Positions 61,985-64,000 of a stretch of 64,000 nt of DNA are shown piece by piece. The DNA is from Chitinophagaceae bacterium. GTDB taxonomy: Bacteria; Bacteroidota; Bacteroidia; Chitinophagales; Chitinophagaceae. The stretch's first letter is position 1, and the number at the start of each line of letters is the position of its first letter. Position numbers and translations under genes: made by a program. The DNA lies in assembly GCA_025360525.1 (NCBI GenBank), contig JANYCA010000055.1, positions 1 to 64,000 of the forward strand, written 5' to 3'. The notes beneath the pieces are model-generated. The model was given only the letters and a program-made list of their open reading frames with translations, was not told the DNA's origin and searched no databases.

Positions 61985-62878
61985 CTACTCCACAGATACC
62001 TGCTTTTTTATTACCGTTCCTTCATGGGCTTCTGGTAAAAAAATTCTTTCTTTTACCATATAGCCGTTTCCTTTTTCACAGATATGTACTTTAAGGTTTT
62101 CAATACTGTACGGGCTTCCGTCGGGTATATCTGCTATGTTCGAAAAAAGAATATCATGACCATCTATGATAATTACACAACCACTGCCAATGGCCTCCAT
62201 CTTATTACCTTCTGTTATCAGCATACCTGTATCTTCTCCTAAACCGATGCCAATGCAGGATGGATTGGTTGCAACAGCTTGCGCCAGTCTGCCAAAACGC
62301 CCACGTTTTTCAAAATGACTATCAAAAATAACATCATCCATAAACCCAAGGCCGGTGGTGATTTTTACCTCTCCCTTTAAATGCGCTTTAGCTGCATTGC
62401 CTTCATAAATCATGGTATTACTCATGGCCATAGCACCAGCACTGGTGCCTGCCACAATAAAACTGGTTTCAGTATGGTAACGTTCCAAAAGAATTTTTAA
62501 AAATTGAGTGCCACCAAAAATAGTGGACAGCCGGAGTTGATTGCCACCGCTGAACATGACCGTATCGCAAGAATTTATGCGCTGAATGTATTCACCAATC
62601 ATTGCATCCGACCGGTTGCGGATGTGCATTACATTCACATCTGTACAACCAATTTTGCCAAAGGCGTCAATATAATTTTCACCCACTTCAAAAGGAATAG
62701 TAGAGGCTGTTGTAATAACTTCAATCTTTGCATTTGGTCCACCACTTTCTTGTACAATGCGATTTAAAATGCCCAGGTCAATAAAATTAAGATTGTTGCG
62801 GTGCATATCCCCTTTTTCCACATCTCCTTTATCTTCTGCCCCACCAATGGCAATTAATTTTCCTTTAGCAATTTGCAT
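61985..62878 (-). CDS. cphB: Cyanophycinase
   Basis: The 297-residue serine peptidase family S51 protein opens with GKLIAIGGAEDKGD and has the nucleophilic Ser in GTSAGAMAMS. It cuts cyanophycin (multi-L-arginyl-poly-L-aspartate) to beta-Asp-Arg dipeptides. It lies divergent from the cyanophycin synthetase gene, so turnover and synthesis are encoded side by side. It ends in convergence with trxA. Confidence 0.93.
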   Translation of the reverse strand: MQIAKGKLIAIGGAEDKGDVEKGDMHRNNLNFIDLGILNRIVQESGGPNAKIEVITTASTIPFEVGENYIDAFGKIGCTDVNVMHIRNRSDAMIGEYIQRINSCDTVMFSGGNQLRLSTIFGGTQFLKILLERYHTETSFIVAGTSAGAMAMSNTMIYEGNAAKAHLKGEVKITTGLGFMDDVIFDSHFEKRGRFGRLAQAVATNPSCIGIGLGEDTGMLITEGNKMEAIGSGCVIIIDGHDILFSNIADIPDGSPYSIENLKVHICEKGNGYMVKERIFLPEAHEGTVIKKQVSVE

Positions 62879-63350
62879 CTACGCTGTTTTGTTATGAGTA
62901 CAAAAATAAGGTAAATCGTGTTTTATAATTTATAACCCTTTGTATTAATGCTAACAAATACAAGCTATTAACCCCTGGAAAGAAATAAACAGGTTGTTTT
63001 AATTTGAAACATCTACCAAATGCCGCCACCAACAAAAACCGTAATTGTTGCACTAAAAATAATGTTCATTTTTGTATTTTTTGAAAAGCAGATAGATTGT
63101 GTTAATTTCCACTTTATAGGATTGCGATTTTTTAGGAGAGAGCGCATGGCTTTAGGAATGAATAATATACTTTATAGAATAGGTTTCGATTTTAATTAGC
63201 TGAATGTATAAAAGACAGTACAAGTGAGTGACACAACGATGTTAAATAGTAGCACAGCGGCCAGGATAATTAAAAATTTAATGTAAAAATCCCTGTTATC
63301 TTTTACAGAAAAGCAAGCACAATAACTAACGTTCAAAAATAAATTAACGA
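62879..63350. other. Divergent intergenic region between cphB and cphA
   Basis: No gene is supported. A TAttTTTG element on the minus strand (62908-62901) is a possible cphB promoter -7 box. A 17-codon frame after an aggagag Shine-Dalgarno-like stretch near 63137 looks spurious. Both storage genes may be controlled from this 472-base space. Confidence 0.45.
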
Positions 63351-64000
63351 ATGAAAATTGAAGAGATCAAAATACTAAGAGGCCCTAATTATTGGAGTGT
63401 GCGCCGTGCCAAACTTATACAGATGAAACTTTTTCTCGAAGACATGGAACAGCGGCCAACCAATACAATTGAGGGTTTCAGGCAACGGTTAGAAGAAATG
63501 TTTCCTACCATGGCCAGCCATCGCTGCAGTGTGGGTGTGCCAGGAGGATTTTTTCAACGAGTAGAGGAAGGCACCTGGATGGGCCATGTAATAGAGCATG
63601 TGGCGCTTGAACTTCAGACTGTCGCCGGCATGGATACAGGTTTTGGCCGCACCAGGGGAACAGGCAAAGAAGGAGAATATTATGTGGTGTTCAGTTATAT
63701 GGAAGAAGATGCCGGCGTGTATGCCGCAAAAGCTGCTGTGAGAATAACACAAGCACTTGCGGATAATGTGCCCTACAACCTTGAAGAAGACATAATGCAA
63801 TTAAGGGAAATTAGGGAAGATACAAGACTTGGCCCCAGCACAGGATGCATAGTGGAGGAAGCTGCCAAACGCAACATACCTTTTATACGGTTGAACAAAC
63901 AAAGCCTTGTGCAATTGGGCTATGGCATCTACCAAAAAAGAATCAGGGCTACCATTGCATCTACTACAAGCAATATAGCAGTAGATATTGCCGGCGACAA
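63351..64000 (+). CDS. cphA: Cyanophycin synthetase (N-terminal part; 3' end outside window)
   Basis: The first 216 codons are visible, starting ATG 63351. They match the CphA N-terminal domain: LRGPNYWSVRR near the start, GTWMGHVIEHVALELQ and GRTRGTGKEGEYYVVFSY, then GPSTGCIVEEAAKR at the start of the ATP-grasp part. The enzyme polymerises aspartate with arginine side chains using ATP, storing nitrogen. The C-terminal Mur ligase-like domain lies beyond the edge. Confidence 0.95.
   Translation, partial: MKIEEIKILRGPNYWSVRRAKLIQMKLFLEDMEQRPTNTIEGFRQRLEEMFPTMASHRCSVGVPGGFFQRVEEGTWMGHVIEHVALELQTVAGMDTGFGRTRGTGKEGEYYVVFSYMEEDAGVYAAKAAVRITQALADNVPYNLEEDIMQLREIREDTRLGPSTGCIVEEAAKRNIPFIRLNKQSLVQLGYGIYQKRIRATIASTTSNIAVDIAGD

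Overview
The window comes from a Bacteroidota chromosome, most likely family Chitinophagaceae or a close relative. This is inferred from type IX secretion sorting domains (type A on the giant protein, CHU_C/type B on its neighbour), AT-rich spacers, TAnnTTTG-type -7 promoter elements, a SusA-like neopullulanase, and many lipoproteins with short signal peptides. I saw no rRNA, tRNA or CRISPR array. The genus cannot be fixed from the sequence alone.

Layout. 1-11.1 kb: two leftward secreted proteins, a repeat adhesin of at least 2847 residues (running off the left edge) and a 682-residue CHU_C protein. 11.2-14.0 kb: tsaC/sua5, a DbpA-type RNA helicase and a DoxX protein. 14.0-18.9 kb: an accessory patch with a PBECR-like nuclease behind a structured leader, a decayed winged-helix/membrane gene cut by a complete IS66-family element (8-bp target duplication), and a trypsin-like protease with a homopolymer frameshift. 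19-25.4 kb: gyrA with palindromes at its promoter, a saccharopine dehydrogenase-like gene, a sirtuin, a DUF4349 lipoprotein and an EVE protein. 25.4-36.8 kb: glycogen and alpha-glucan metabolism, leftward glgA-glgC-MFS-neopullulanase and rightward sugar MFS-ROK kinase-GH31. 36.8-41.4 kb: prmA, plsY, an M48 protease and conserved proteins.

41.5-45.3 kb: a tightly overlapping four-gene operon of UbiA-type prenyltransferase, type III polyketide synthase, methyltransferase and FAD oxidoreductase. It looks like a pathway for a prenylated or reduced phenolic/quinone lipid and is the strongest candidate here for undescribed chemistry. 45.5-56.4 kb: envelope and peptidoglycan enzymes (RlpA-like, L,D-transpeptidase, VanX-like dipeptidase, NlpC/P60), an exported PPC-domain protein, an exported MsrA, a RES/Xre toxin-antitoxin pair, an oligopeptide-binding lipoprotein, an M1 peptidase and a flippase. 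56.4-57.8 kb: a degraded PIN-domain toxin locus and repeat-like non-coding DNA. 57.8-64 kb: dnaE, trxA, and a divergent cyanophycinase/cyanophycin synthetase pair, the latter cut by the right edge.

Together the glycogen and cyanophycin genes suggest a cell that stores both carbon and nitrogen. The accessory patch and the two damaged toxin-like loci show recent mobile-element activity and gene decay.
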